Origin: Eucalyptus grandis
Taxonomy: Eukaryota > Streptophyta > Magnoliopsida > Myrtales > Myrtaceae
Direction of reading: 5' to 3'
Length of the DNA stretch: 64,000 nucleotides
Assembly: GCF_016545825.1 (NCBI RefSeq)
Contig: NC_052618.1
Coordinates: 42,168,196 to 42,232,195 of the forward strand
Shown here: positions 45,250 to 57,160 of the stretch, one piece after another
How the letters are laid out: the number at the start of each line of letters is the position of its first letter
How positions within the stretch are numbered: position 1 is the first letter of the stretch
The notes under the pieces: generated by a model
What the model was told of the DNA's origin: nothing
Database searches by the model: none
The model's input: only the letters and a program-made list of their open reading frames with translations
Made by a program: the position numbers and the translations under genes

Positions 45250-46166
45250 CTTTTGAAAGACTCAAGCATTTTCTACAATCTGCAAGTACAAAATTAGTTT
45301 GATAACAAATTTAGTGGGAGGATTTCTAACACAAAAAATGGTGCTTTGATTTATAGACAAAATAACCTAAAGACTATTGATGTTGCCTTCACCAATTTTA
45401 GTGGTTACTTACCCAATCAATTTGGGAGTTTCAAATATCTTGAATTCCCTAATCTTTCAAAGAACTAGATTTTTGGTCCTATTCTTGCTATTGTGAGCTA
45501 GCTATCATCTACACCTCTATTCTAACAAATTGAATAGGAACATTCTAGAAAGTATTGGGCTACTATCCAATCTAGAGGCTATGTGCATTGGGAACAACCA
45601 ATTGGATGGAGTTATCAATGAACTTCACGTTGCAAATCTCACCAGCTTGATCGTGTTGTATTTTTTTTTCAAACGAGGTTGTTATAACCGTTCGTGCATC
45701 TTGGGTTCCTCCTTCCCAATTTCAAGAGATTCTCATATCTAGTCATAAAGTGGGATCAAATTCCCAAACTTTCTTAGAAAATAGAGGTACATTGCAATAT
45801 CATACATGCAAAATGCTAGCATCTCAGATGGAGTTCCCAATTGGCTATTGAATGTTTTATCTAACGTTATAAAGTTGGGTCTCTCGACTCATATGCTCAG
45901 AGGCAACATATCCAAAAATATTGGACAAAAGATGTCACTATTGATGTAAGTATCACTTTCGGGAAATAACCTTGGTGGGGACAATCCAAATTCATTATGC
46001 CTGTCAGGTAGATTGTCTTTTCTTGATCTCTCTAGGAACTAACTCTTTAGGAGACTTCCACGATGTCAGAGGAAGTTGCAAGCATATTTGAAATGGATTT
46101 TATTGGGAGACAACAAGTTAAATGATCACTTCTAGACTCTCTATACCATTTGGAGTGCTTAAAAAA

Positions 46167-47726
46167 CAATTAGCCATCAACCAAATAAGTTTCGTTTCTA
46201 CACTTATCCCTAATTTTCTCCAATACCATTAAAAAACAATGCACTCAGGCAACCTCACGTTTTTGCTACTGTTACCATGATTGGACATACCATACCGCTA
46301 GTCAGGCATCAAAGTGTTTTCTTGCCTCGTTTTAGCAATCGACGATCTTAAGTGACAACCTTAAAGGCAATACTTAGAGAGATTGCTATACTATATTCAT
46401 ATAAATTACAGTTATTTTGTCTATGGACTTTTATTAGATTCATCTTTAGTTACACACTTATCATTGAACTATTAACATGTGGAATCATTAAGTTGCACAG
46501 CTAAGTTTGAGCACATATATCATCCATTCAATAGGGCATAAATTTTTTGTTACTCTAAGACTGTTTGTTTCATAATAAATGAATGATTTGAAAAATATTT
46601 TCCTAAAATAATCACTTGTATCATTTGAAATAACTACAAAATATTTTTTTCATTATCAACAACAAATTATATCTAATTATTTTTAAATCATTTAATTTTC
46701 ATAACGTTCAAGAATCTAACAATAGTCTCTCTTTTTTCTTTTTCTTTTTTTTGACTAAATGCTTGAATGTAACTGTTCAATTCCTCTATGGAAATAATCA
46801 TAATTTCCATAAAAATGACAAGAATCCCAAAAATATCCACCGCTCACTCACTTCCCTCTCCAAAAGCAGATATCTTTTTTAACTCAGCATCGCCAAGAGG
46901 ACTTGCATGCCACCGCCGCCGCTGCCACCACCACCATCATCTTCTTCTTCACTCCTCACTAGACTCGGCTCACCCCTTCCCTTGGCTTTCATTTATGCAA
47001 ATCTCGCTTCTTCTCTCTCTCCCCTCATTCTCTCCCTCCTTCCCCGACCTCTCTTGCGATGGATGAAACAGTCGTTTTTCCCCATTTTACTCGCTTTGCA
47101 AAGCCCTCTGTTTTATCCGATCTCAATATCGATTTTTTTTATGGCGCCGACAAGCACGACGTTGTGGACACCCGGAGCAATGCCGTCCGTGTTAATAATT
47201 AAACAAAATTCATTGGAAGTTGCTGATTATGCGAAGAGGTTACCGATTCACTAATCAAGTTGTCAATGTTAGTGATTGCCGATTGGCTGTCTTGTTGTCG
47301 ATGTACAAGTTTAATGTCAATATTTGTTTAGCTCCTAAGATTGATGCACAAGTCTTTATTGTAGCGTTGCTTTCAAAGTGTTTGTTTGTGTTTCTATATC
47401 TTGTTTTATGTTTTGTACATTCTTAGGAATCGATCTCCTTGAAATACTAGATATATTTACAGGTCATTTAATTGTAAGCCTATTTAAAAGTAAGTCTTTT
47501 AATCCTTTTTGATAAAGTGAAATAAAAGAAAACACAGAAAAAGCCACTTCGTCTCCTTCTCTTCCTTAAATATTGTGAGTTGTGAGTGACTTTCACCTTC
47601 AAATTATCCCATCAAATTTGGTATATGAGTGTACAATTTGTTTATAATTGCCTATTCGTTAACCACATAACAAAGAGGTTAGCAAGAAAATATATGCTAC
47701 GCAAGTAGCATTGGTGTCACACTAGT
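46167..47726. repeat. Segmental duplication, copy 2, part 1
   Basis: Matches 11711-12890 and, without a break, 18640-19030. It shows the state of the locus before Copia A inserted in copy 1: 'tttaatgtcaatatttgtttagctcctaagattg' is the empty-site equivalent. It is interrupted at 47726 by a different LTR-like element. Confidence 0.85.
47059..47202 (+). pseudogene. Duplicate of the short ORF remnant
   Basis: Starts ATGGATGAAACAGTCG like 12656 but loses frame after a few codons and carries an extra 'ctgttttatccgatctcaat' stretch. Kept only as the counterpart of 12656-12763. Product unknown. Confidence 0.2.
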
Positions 47727-50150
47727 TGTGACATCCCGATTTTCCAATTTTGGTTTCAATTGAATAAGTCGGGCATTTCATCTTCGCGCCTATAGCTCTT
47801 TTCTCTGAGTTGGCCACTCACGAGATAACTAGTCTATCAGGTGAAGCCGTTAAGAGATTCTAATGCATCAGACTTGAGAATTCGACTAAGAAACGACTTC
47901 TTGATCGAGCTAATTTGCAAGGGTCATTACGGCACGGTTAAAAATCGATTAGAGATCGGAGATAGGTCGACTCGACAAAGGTATGTGATTAAGTGTGGGT
48001 GATTCCACCTAATTGCACAATTCTTGTCGATCTGTACTAGACCGATTCTTCTGTTGTTTTGGTATCTTGTGTCTGCATTTGAAACTTTGAGATTTTCACG
48101 AAAATTGAGAGTCACCAATGTGTCGAAGATGTACATTGTGGCTTGAAAATAATCAACCACAGGTCAAATGCACAAAAATTCCTAAAAGCTACCCGGTAGA
48201 TTAGGTCGCGCTAGGATCGCGCCAGATTGAAATTAACCGTGAAATTGAACCCGAATTCAAAAATTGAAGGTTCTGTCATGTCACAATTCATTTTAGGAAC
48301 GTCGACTCATCTTCAGAAGATTTTTTCTGCAAATCGAGATTTTTGGCAGAAAAGCAAAGTAAAGCCATTTTTGTTCGGGAAAGTCAGAGGGTCGGTTTTA
48401 ATCCCATCTTTGGAATGCAAGTTGGATCATATGACGGGGAAAAGTCATGAAATGGACAAGGACACCTTGATGGATTTATTTGGGCTTCAATTGGATTTGT
48501 TTATTTGAGAATTGAATGAAATTGAATGAGATTGAAGCGGGAATGTAACAAATTCGTATGCCATGGGGTGCATGACATTTTGGATCATTTGGTAAGCTTC
48601 TTGAGGAAGCTAAGGTGAGGAAAATGGCTGAGGGTGAGGGCCAAGGCTGGTGGGGGCAAGAGAGAGGAGAGCAAGACTGTTGAGCCTAGGGAGCTCTTAG
48701 GGTCCCCTCTCTTTAGCTGAGCCTTCTTCCTCCTTGAAGCATGGCTTTCTCCATTGATGAGGTGTAGAGAGAGCTTGAGAGAACCAGAGGAAGCCAGCTG
48801 AGCTAGCCCCACCGTCGCACACCCATCGGACCAGTCAAGCCCCGTCGTTTTTCTCTCCTATTTTCCCCTTGTTCTAGTTTCTGCTCCAGCAAACCTTTCG
48901 CCAAAGATCCGAGTAAAAAGTTAACTTCCCGGATGAATCAGCAAACGAGCTATCCATCACCACGAAGAAGACATCCAGCCCATTTTGGAGCACCTCGCTG
49001 CTCGCCAAAAATATTCTCCGGCTGTCCTGTACGCCCGCCCGAAGCCATTGCTCGCTGGACCGTCTGGACTCGCCTGGTTACGCCTGTTTCGCCCGTTTCG
49101 CGGTTTTCAGCCATTTTCTCCCCATTTCGACCCTACCTCCACCTATATCAACCATTAGCAGGTCCCCCTTGACCCCCGGGAGCCGCCGGTTGCCGGCTAA
49201 CTCCTCGCCGGAGCTCTGGCCAAGCCCGTTCAGCTCTGTTTCTCCTCCAGTAGTCCAATTTTTCAAAGTTGCAGAGGGAGTCCGAGATTGTGGTTGTTGT
49301 TCCAGCCTTGGGACCGCCTTGGATCGCTGTGGTTGAGGCCCCGGTGCGTCACCTCCGTCATGTGCCGCCCCCAAGCCGCCGGACCTTCGCCGCTCGCCAT
49401 TTTCGCGCCAAACCGCCGCCACTTTCAGCCTTTTCGGTCCAAGATTAGAAGAGAAAATCAGCAAGGGTTTCGGTCTTTGAGGCCTATTTTTGGTGTCTTC
49501 CCGGCCTTCGTTGGTGTCACCGCTTCGAGGTTTGTCGACTGCCTTGGCGTCATGATCGCTGTGGACTCACCGGCTAGCAAAACTGGTGAGTTTATCATCT
49601 AATCCTTGCTTAGTAAGTTAATTATGCTTAAGGGGTGTTTAGATTAGTCTAAATAGGTTTAGGTGGTTAGATTAGATTATTGAAATGTTAATTAGATTAG
49701 TTGTATGATTAGTTTAGTGGATGTTTAACTAGGGCTAATTGTATGTTTAAATTAGTATAATCTTGTTTAAGCCATAATTAATTATTTTTAATTAATTAAT
49801 TATTTCAATTTTATAAATTTTATTTTATTAAATTATCATGAATGGACCTAGACTTAGAACCAAGGAAGGAGAGTAAATTTCCTGCAGGTATGCATCCCAC
49901 AGTGGGCAAACAACTCCCGTTCAAGCCCTTCAGGGACAACCTTTTAGCAGAAAACCATTCAGCCCTTTAGTTCAGAGCCTAGAGACACTCAGAGATGCCA
50001 GGATGGAAACGTTTCTAACCTATCCAAGTTGCATTTCTTGGAGGTTCCTACCAGGCTGGAGAAGAGGAATTTAGAATGTAATGGAGAGGTTTTTCACAAA
50101 GCGCACACTTTACTTCAGGGGATTCTGCCCAACACATTACACCCTCCTTG

Positions 50151-50160
50151 CCTTATATAG
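50151..50160 (-). promoter_or_regulatory. Promoter-like TATA region of the pararetrovirus-like element
   Basis: The minus strand reads 'cctatataaggcaagg' here. It lies downstream of the last ORF on the same strand, the place of the pregenomic RNA promoter in a circular caulimovirid genome. Upstream (50165-50350) are activation-sequence-like direct repeats ('ctgtagca', 'actgttcac', 'ctattcacag'). Transcript start is inferred near 50125. Confidence 0.55.
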
Positions 50161-50432
50161 GCAAAATGAGGTCACAAACCAACAAACAAGGACCAAGCTC
50201 ATGGGTCTGGATACAAACAAAGGTACCGGAAATTTCCGGAAGGGAATTATTCGCACACTATGAACAGAAACTGTACTGTGAATAGTACCTTCCCTAGCCT
50301 AGTGCTACAGTAAAAGTGAACAGTGACTTGCTACAGTGAAATTGTACGAACTTAGCGATCTCGTCCGTCACGAGCATTGTAGCTACATACTGAGTCATCT
50401 GAGCTGTCTTCTAGGAGATGTGCCTCGTATTT

Positions 50433-50837
50433 CTATTCAAGGGCTTCAAGGTCTTCAGGTGAGAGGATTTGATTCAGCCTTTTTGATGAGGATGCTTTTT
50501 CTTCTGCCCAGTTTGTATTTTCACTTGTAGTGTTGGCAGGAATGCTTGGCTGAGGCCAATTGGATGGCTGTGCATAAAAGGATGTATCCATGTTTTGGAA
50601 TAAGGACGAAGGTCCCTGTTCGTAGGGGTTCTGGGATAGAGGACCTCCAAAGCGTGCATAGGGGTCTTGAGTAGACTGAACAATGTCATCTTCACTTGTC
50701 ATTTCATGCTCTTGGGATGATGCAGCTTGTCTGTATTGCCTGAGTGCTTCCTTAGCTTCTGGTGCTAGGTCATAATGATCCCATGTAGTGGGTACATTAT
50801 TCCAAATATCTTCAGGAATGGTTTGTTTTCTTGGCAT
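50433..50837 (-). pseudogene. Small ORF between RNase H and the promoter region
   Basis: An open frame of 134 codons starting MPRKQTIPEDIWNNVP, rich in Gln, Pro, Ser and Asn, probably disordered. No known domain is visible. In caulimovirids this position can hold a separate C-terminal ORF (for instance a translation transactivator), but there is no sequence support for that here. It may simply be the last ORF of the element. Confidence 0.4.
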
Positions 50838-50981
50838 AAGATTCTCTGGAGTTCTCGATACTCGTGTTCATAAAATCTAACAGATCTTGGATAAGATTTG
50901 TGAATTCGAGCTTCTCGGCTGTTCAAGTGAGGTTTATAGGATGTGGTTCCTATTTCCAGTGGGGTATCGAGAATATTGCCA

Positions 50982-51896
50982 TTATTTCTGAAAAAAATAC
51001 CATGGTCGTTTGAAAAACAGGATGGTATGGACTTCAGGATTTGGTGTCATGGTTCTCAGTTCTTTTTCCAAGAGTTGTTTCCAGTAAGTAGGAGAATAGA
51101 ACCAATTAAGAAAGTCTAAGAGATTCTTATCACTTTCTTTTTCGATGTTTCTTCCGAGCAAGAATATCCTTGTGAGGTTGGCAATGAATCTTCTGGTTGG
51201 AATTTCAAAAGCTATTAAGTACTTATTGGTTAAGTACCATAATAACGTCTTGAGTTGATCAAGGAAATCATCTTCCTTCCAGATAAGAGGATGAATGAAT
51301 GGATAATTCATATTTAACCCAAAAGGATAAAGAATCGAACCTCCATTGAATCTGAATAGGTCGGTGTGGCATTGCCACATGAGGTTCTCTAGGTTTTCAG
51401 TAAGACTGTTGTTCTGGATTTGCTGAATAATCTCCTGGGGGTATTTCCAGCTTTGTAAATCTTTGATCTTCTCAATCTTGTATTTCACGCCATAGTTAAG
51501 CATATGAAAAGTAGGCCTCTTGATGTACATGTTGATTTCAGCTGGTGCTTTTGGTCTCGACAAGAAGTCAGCAAGCACATTCTTTTTTCCAGGAATATGT
51601 TTGGTTTCAAAAGAGTATTTTGAAAACCATTCAGCCCATCGAAACAGTTGAGAGTTTGGAATCTGCTTTTGTTTAAACTTGGTCATCTGTGGGAAAAATG
51701 CCATATCTAATTCTACCAGGAAGTGATGGCTTATGAGATGGAATTCAAACTTTTTTATTCCATTTTTTACTGCCAGGATTTCTTTAAAAGTGGAATGGTA
51801 ATGCATTTCAGCTTGAGAAAACTTTCCACTTTTATGAGCACAAAGATGTCTCTTACCATCAATTTCTTCAAAGAGGATGGCTGCCGCATTCATCAC
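50982..51896 (-). pseudogene. Pararetrovirus-like RNase H and C-terminal extension
   Basis: 304 codons without a stop. The RNase H part shows HYHSTFKEILAVKNGI (the catalytic Glu region), FRWAEWFSKYSFE and HIPGKKNVLADFLSR, all standard for caulimovirid and Ty3-type RNase H. About 150 further residues, rich in Trp, Phe and Leu, follow to RPWYFFQK. No integrase zinc finger or DDE core appears in this extension. The first catalytic Asp lies in the upstream overlapping frame at about 51900, so a frameshift separates it from the rest. Confidence 0.75.
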
Positions 51897-52791
51897 CGGT
51901 GTCGCCGAAGAATTCTTTTTCCCGTTGATGGTATTCGCAATGGTGGGAGATTCTGCATAATCTCCTTAAGCTCAACGACTGCTTTAGTCTGAGTCTTTCC
52001 CTGAGGTGGGGATTCTTTTTTAGCATAGATTGCAAAGGAATTAGGAGCTTTGCAATGTTTGGGACAAAATCCCTGAGATAATTAATTATCCCAAGAAATT
52101 GTTGAATTTGTTTTGTTGTGAAGTTATCTTCAGGAAACTTCAATAATTCTTGAGCAATGTGTGGCCCTGGGTAGTATGTACCTTTGTTAGGATGCATACT
52201 AAGAAATTCGATTTCTGTCTGGGCGATATTCATTTTTCTTTGGGAAAGCATGATGCCATGCTTCTTTACGATTTCTGCAAATTGCTCAAGGAGTTGACAG
52301 TGTGACTGCTCGTTAGGACTGTAGAGCAGGATGTCATCAATGTATACAGCTGCACTTGATAAAATTGGTTGAAAAATACGACACATGGCCTTCTGGAAAA
52401 GGGATGGTGCTACCTTTAGACCAAAAGGAAAAACTTTCTACTGGAAGTGCTGGTTCGGGATACAGAATCCTGTTTTGGATTTGTCTTCAAGATGGATGCC
52501 CAATTGCCAAAATCCGGCTTTGAGATCGAATTTGGAATAAATGTGGGCCTTGGTTAAACTAGTAAAGAGAGAATCTCTGGATGGTAAAGGGAACTTATCA
52601 TCTTGGAGAAAAAGGTTGAGAGGTTGATAGTTGATTACCAGTCTCATTTTTCCCCTATTTTGCTTAGCACGCTTATTAACATAAAAAGCTTCGTAAGCCC
52701 ATTGAGAATTGGAGATTTCAATAAGGCCTTGTTGTAATAGTTCTGAGCATTCCTTTTGAGCTAAAACCAAATGTTCTGGCTTCATTCCCAT
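51868..52791 (-). pseudogene. Pararetrovirus-like reverse transcriptase
   Basis: Two adjoining frames, 52438-52791 and 51868-52386. Motifs seen are MRLVINYQPLN, a YSKFDLKAGFWQ palm motif (one of the catalytic Asp residues), and VYIDDILLYS holding the catalytic DD pair. These are followed by the thumb and connection region (QIQQFLGIINYLRDFVPNIA). The motif spelling is of the Ty3/caulimovirid branch and not Copia. A stop near 52440 and a frame change near 51900 interrupt it. Confidence 0.85.
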
Positions 52792-52884
52792 GTCGCTCGC
52801 CTTGGTTGGGTTTATATCTTCATTCTTCTTGAAAGGAAGGCGAACAAAGAACTCTGGATTTTCCCATAGAGGATGGGAACACTT

Positions 52885-53304
52885 CTAAGCAAATTCTGAA
52901 TGGGATTCGGAACAAGATTCTAACAGTTTTTGCATGATTGGATCTAGTAGACTCATCTGGATGGAAAAGAGTTTCTGGATATTGACAAACTCAGAGAATT
53001 GGTCTTTATACCTAAGACCTTTTCCAGGAATGATGCGGAGTTGAGAGATTTGAGTCATGATATCCCACCCAATTATCAGGTCTTTATTGGGGAGGCTTGA
53101 TCCAAAGATTTTTGTGGTTATGGAACACCGAGGAAAAACTGGACAAGCATCGGAGTGGTTCGACATTTGTGGAGAAAGTATCTCCGGCTGCACTGAAATA
53201 TCGATGTAAGGAGTCCATAATTCTTCAGGAAGAACTTTGGTGTCTAATATTGAACAACTTGCTCCCTGTGTCAATGAGAGCAATAATAGTGATGGGTTTG
53301 GCAA
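52885..53304 (-). pseudogene. Pararetrovirus-like aspartic protease
   Basis: An open frame of 139 codons. TQGASCSIL near its start is a retroviral-type protease active-site stretch in which the expected catalytic Asp of D-T/S-G is not present in this frame. Further on, LIIGWDIMTQ resembles the conserved ILGxDxL motif near the end of the domain. It lies between the zinc-knuckle region and reverse transcriptase, as expected. Non-functional as it stands. Confidence 0.65.
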
Positions 53305-53517
53305 ACTTTGAAGTGAGGATTTTTACGGGAAATGGGGACAAAGTGAGTTTGACTTGAAAATATGTCAAGGTTTGGTTCTAGGAATGATGATGATATATGA
53401 AAAATATCTTCAGACTCTGAGTCTGACTCAGTCTCACTGGAAGTTTGGTAAGAGGGAATGACACAAAGAGTTTGTTCAGATGGTTCTTCGTTAGCAGAGA
53501 ATAATGATTCAATATCA

Positions 53518-54382
53518 TCATTTGCAAGAGAAATACATGTTCCATTCTGAATGTGATGAATTAGACGATTCTGACATTTTCTTGCTTGAGGACAATTTTT
53601 GGCAAAATGTCATTTCGGTTGCGTCATGTAGCAACGATTTGATTTCTTGTGGCTTGTGCGATCCTTTCTTTTGCGTAGGTATCGCCATTTCTTCTTTTTC
53701 CGGAAATGTTTGGAGCCATGTTTGGATTTGTTTATCCAAAACTTCTTGTAATGTTTCTTTTTCTGAGAAAACTAACCACAAGTACCATCACAGTCTTGCT
53801 TGGAGCATTTGATTTTTAACTTCTGTCAAGAACAAGCTGATTCAAGGCGCTTGTCATCTGTGATGTAGGTACGAACCATCTGGCGTTTTAAGCATAATTC
53901 TTCTAGGCATAGATGGACTTCTTGTTGTATTTCTCCCAAGGGAATATCTTGTACTCTCCTTTTTTTTTTCCAAAGAAAGATCTTTCAACCATCTGGGATA
54001 GTTCTTTAGGGATAGAAGTAAGGAAAACATGCTTCAGATTTGGGTCTGCCCCAATCTGATAAAAAAGCTGAAGCATCACTCGATAATGCTCATCAAGATG
54101 TTTCTTCTGGAGGGAGCAGCATTTTCTTTCAAAAAATTATCTTCTTTTCATCTCTATGAGATCAGTGGGTTTTCCCACAAAGACATGATACAAGAGAGTG
54201 ATGGCATGGCCAAAATTAGGTGACATCAGAAAATGAATCTGGTCTTGTTCTGAAATTGATTGCCACCAAAGTTTGAGGCTTCCTGTAAATCTCGTAACAA
54301 AGTTGTAAATGACATCATTCATATCATGGTTGGTGATGGACTGAGTATTCAACCAAGTATGAAAGTCTTCAAGTCTTTCTGG
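53518..54382 (-). pseudogene. Capsid/gag-like region with zinc-knuckle remnant
   Basis: 54137-54352 has a capsid-like stretch (FVTRFTGSLKLWWQSI). The frame then breaks repeatedly through 53518-53990. At about 53575-53635 a zinc knuckle is visible on the minus strand with His and the last Cys in place (HFAKNC) but with the second Cys lost and a stop inside. Such a knuckle before the protease is standard for caulimovirid coat proteins and for gag of LTR elements. Decayed. Confidence 0.6.
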
Positions 54383-55256
54383 TCATTTATGATAATAAAT
54401 ATCATCGATGGTGAAGAATTGTTTTGATGCTATGGACACATGCCAAGCAGGATTGCTTGTCTGACCATTTTCTGGGTTAGAATAGTTTGATTCCATTTCA
54501 TCATCTAGAGGATCAGCCATGAATATTGATGAAGTTACTGGTGCCATAAGGAGAGAATCAACTGTAGGAATCGAGAAAGATGAAGATGAGGAAAGAGATA
54601 CTGAATCTGATTCAGTCTCAGGAGTAGTTTGCTCGATTGGAAACATGGATTGTTTTTCTGGAATGGTAGAATCAGGCTGTTGGGTAGCAGGATCAAGTTC
54701 CTGAGTACCCAAATCCTTTAGAAAGGATTCTAATGGATTAGATAACATTATTTGATCTGGCCTTTCCGATAACAATCGAACTTGATTCCGTGGGAGGCAT
54801 TTTTCTTTTCCTTTGTCCTTTGGGGGCCTTGAGGCGATTTCGTATTTCGCCATATCTGGTTCTCTTCGTAGGGATCTTCGGAATAGTGGCAAAAATAGAA
54901 ATGTGGCGGTGGAGGTAAATACCCGGTTCTAATGAAGGTGCCAATGGATCGAAAGGTCTGAACCTTCCTTCTTCAAGGAGTTGGATTTGCCTCTTGAGCT
55001 TTTCTATTTCTGGCTTTGGACTTTCAAGGTAATGATACCCAAGATGTTGTCCTGATTCCAAGGCGTGAAGCCTTTTCTGGAACTCATAAAGTATATTTTT
55101 GGTACTTTCATCATACCTTCGGAGATCTTGTTGCACATTTCCAATTTTGGAATCAATTGCCTTAAAGGAATTATTTTGTGCCAACAGAGTCTCTGATTGC
55201 CAATTTAGAATAGCTTCAGCAGCAGGAGTCTTTCTCTGTCTCCCATGTTCATCCAC
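54383..55256 (-). pseudogene. Coiled-coil and linker region of the pararetrovirus-like element
   Basis: 55256 to about 54900 encodes a helical, heptad-like stretch (NNSFKAIDSKIGNVQQDL, EIEKLKRQIQLLEEG), similar in style to the coiled-coil virion-associated proteins of caulimovirids. The frame shifts near 54890 into 54383-54892, which is Ser/Thr/Glu-rich and likely disordered. Probably one polyprotein originally, continuous with the capsid-like part. Confidence 0.45.
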
Positions 55257-55270
55257 ATCAGTGGGGGTTG

Positions 55271-56119
55271 CTATTTTTGGAGCATGACGATATCTATTTT
55301 GTGGGTCAATGAATTCCTCGGGAGCAGGAAATGATAATTTAGAAATTTCTCTGACAAGGGGGGGGGGAAGTCAGCATCATGGAACATAGCAATGGAAGAA
55401 GTGGGTGGTGTTTCTGCTGGAGCATCAAGTGGGTAAGAATGTTTCTTAGCCCATTTTAGGATGGGCTTGTAAAACGGGGAGAGAGCTTGCTTTTTCTGTG
55501 GAGGAGATGGTGGAGGTGTTTTTGGTGGGTCTGGTAAGGTTTGGGATGTAGTACTGGACTTTGGTGGTGGAGGTGGTGCATAAGAAATCATGAACTGATA
55601 TTTATCACACTCACTGAGAGTATCAACGGAGGAATCTCCGTTTAAGTACCTTTGGTACATCTTATCCTTTGGCCTTTTCCGTCGAGGTGGAGGTCTTGCA
55701 AGAGGGTCTACCTCGTCAGGAGAATTTGTCCAGTAGGAACATTGGCAAAAAGGATCCCAAAAACAATGACCATAATTGTCTTTATAGTAATGAACAAGAT
55801 GTCCATCACTATTGAAGTGTCGAACAAGCTTTTTTGGGTCTGGTTCGGAAATAGATTCAGGAACACATGGTTCAATCATGAAGAGGGTCTGGAAGATAGA
55901 AGGACTTTCTTCCTTTTCCTTGCCAAATTTGATGGAAACAGTTCCATCTTTTTTCCGTACGAACTCTGAGTCCGTAGACTGAAAAGGCTTGTTATGCTGG
56001 TGTAGCTTTTCATAGTTGGTGATCCAAGTCTCTGGAAGGAGCTTGGCCAACGTATCCTTTGGAATTTGTCTGGGAACATGGATGCAGGACGCCTGGTCAT
56101 TCTGCATGGAGATAAACAA
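55271..56119 (-). pseudogene. N-terminal ORF of the pararetrovirus-like element, unrecognised domain
   Basis: 282 codons from the ATG at 56119, no internal stop. It has ETWITNYEKLHQHNKPF near residue 30, a Cys/His/aromatic cluster (NYGHCFWDPFCQCSYW) near residue 120, a basic patch (RPPPRRKRPKDK), and a long Pro-rich tail with PPPPP runs. I do not recognise a named domain. Its place, first ORF on the strand, suggests it is the start of the polyprotein. It is the best-preserved frame of the element. Confidence 0.5.
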
Positions 56120-57160
56120 AGCATCTTCATTCAGAATTAAATTTAATTATTTAATAATTTCGAAAATTTTGTCGGGATGGCCAGTTGTTAGAATTTCGCG
56201 CTGATCGCAGCAATACGGTCGGTTTGTGCTAATTGTATGTTAAATTGAGAAATTGAGTGAAATTGGAGAAATTTTGGTATTTAACTTGAAAATACCCGGT
56301 GTTGGCTTTTGGCACCGTAATTAGTTTATATGACCAGTTTGTATCGTGGATCTGAATGAATTGTTTATCCAGTTCTCTGTTTATTATTGATTATGCAGCT
56401 TTGGCGAGTATATATTTATTTATATCAACTATAGCTTTTGCGAGCTATTATATCAGCTATAGCTTTTGGCGGGCTATTATATTATCTATCAGCTACAGTT
56501 TTTGGTGACCTATTATATTATCTATCAGCTATAGGCTTTGGTGAGCTACCGTCTATATATTGCAGTTTTGGAGAGCATATGTCATATTAACGGCTGGTTT
56601 GATAAACGGTATGGGATGATAGATAGTATTGGTTGATAGATAGTATGGATTGGAATGGAAGATAGATAGTATGATTAAATTGAATCGTTGGATCAATTGT
56701 TTGATTGAGAATTGAATTGTACTGACGTGCAGGAAGGGACTGAGGCAAGGTAAGTCCTCTGTCCTATTTGTGTGGCTAGAGCGCCCTGAAGTGTATTTTC
56801 TTCCTAATCGAGTCTTAGGGGGTAGGACTCGCTGAGACATTGTCTCACCCCATTGTGGGCTCAATATTTCAGGTCCTTAGATGACAGTCGTGGAGGACTT
56901 GAAGCCATGGGACATTTGTGGAGTTGGAGACCAAAGAATCGGCGAACGTGTCTGACTAGTTGGTCTTAGGAAAGTTCCCTTTTTGCTGAGCCGGTCTATT
57001 TTGTGGTCAATCCAGTGTTGTATAAAAACCTATGTGTTTATAAGAAAGCTTGTTTGGTTGTGATTGATTGCCTGCTTTTCTATCCCAAGTTAAATAATGT
57101 CAGGGGATTTGTTTTGCTTCCGCATGCGTAATAAAATGAATGGGTCGGCGACGTGTTCTA

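Larger units (their letters stand above)
43739..46150 (+). pseudogene. Third RLP pseudogene, LRR part (with two insertions)
   Basis: Continues 32743 after Copia B. LRR pieces can be read at 43739-43787, 44289-44470 and 45250-46150, in the same order as the second RLP fragment at 9960-10470 and the body at 7800-8900. Examples are LSNLEAMCIGNNQLDGVINEL (45550-45620) and a LRR near 45840-45930. Frames change often and stops are frequent. No C-terminal membrane helix is visible before 46150, where the segmental duplication starts. This copy covers more of the receptor than 9960-10470, which helps order the fragments. Confidence 0.7.
49850..56130 (-). mobile_element. Endogenous caulimovirid-like (plant pararetrovirus) element
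   Basis: On the minus strand, in order: an N-terminal Pro-rich ORF, a coiled-coil ORF, a capsid/gag-like part with a zinc-knuckle remnant, an aspartic protease, reverse transcriptase and RNase H, then a small ORF, then a TATA-bearing intergenic region. There is no integrase after RNase H and no LTRs bound the unit, which fits Caulimoviridae rather than LTR retrotransposons. A movement-protein domain was not recognised, so a related integrase-less retroelement remains possible. It has many stops and frame breaks. Borders are approximate. It sits in the LTR-like element 47727-57160. Confidence 0.7.
47727..57160. mobile_element. LTR-like element (solo LTR or LARD) split by a pararetrovirus-like element
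   Basis: Starts TGTGACATCCCGATTTTCC and ends near GACGTGTTCTA, which is close to a mirrored GACGTGTCACA end. The unrelated flanks ('cacactag' on the left, 'aagtattagg' on the right) are adjacent in copy 1 at 19040-19080 apart from about 24 bp, so this whole span is an insertion. Without the nested element it is about 3.1 kb, non-coding, with typical leader words such as 'gagacattgtctcacccc' (56835-56852). No target duplication is evident. Confidence 0.6.

Noticed and set aside
49078..49602. Frames of 100-128 codons on both strands
   Set aside because: GC-rich, overlapping on opposite strands, without recognisable domains, inside a non-coding LTR-like element.
50982..51896. Ty3-type LTR retrotransposon with integrase
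   Set aside because: No integrase zinc finger or DDE core follows RNase H, no LTRs bound the unit, and a promoter-like region sits after the last ORF. A pararetrovirus-like element fits better, though not proven.
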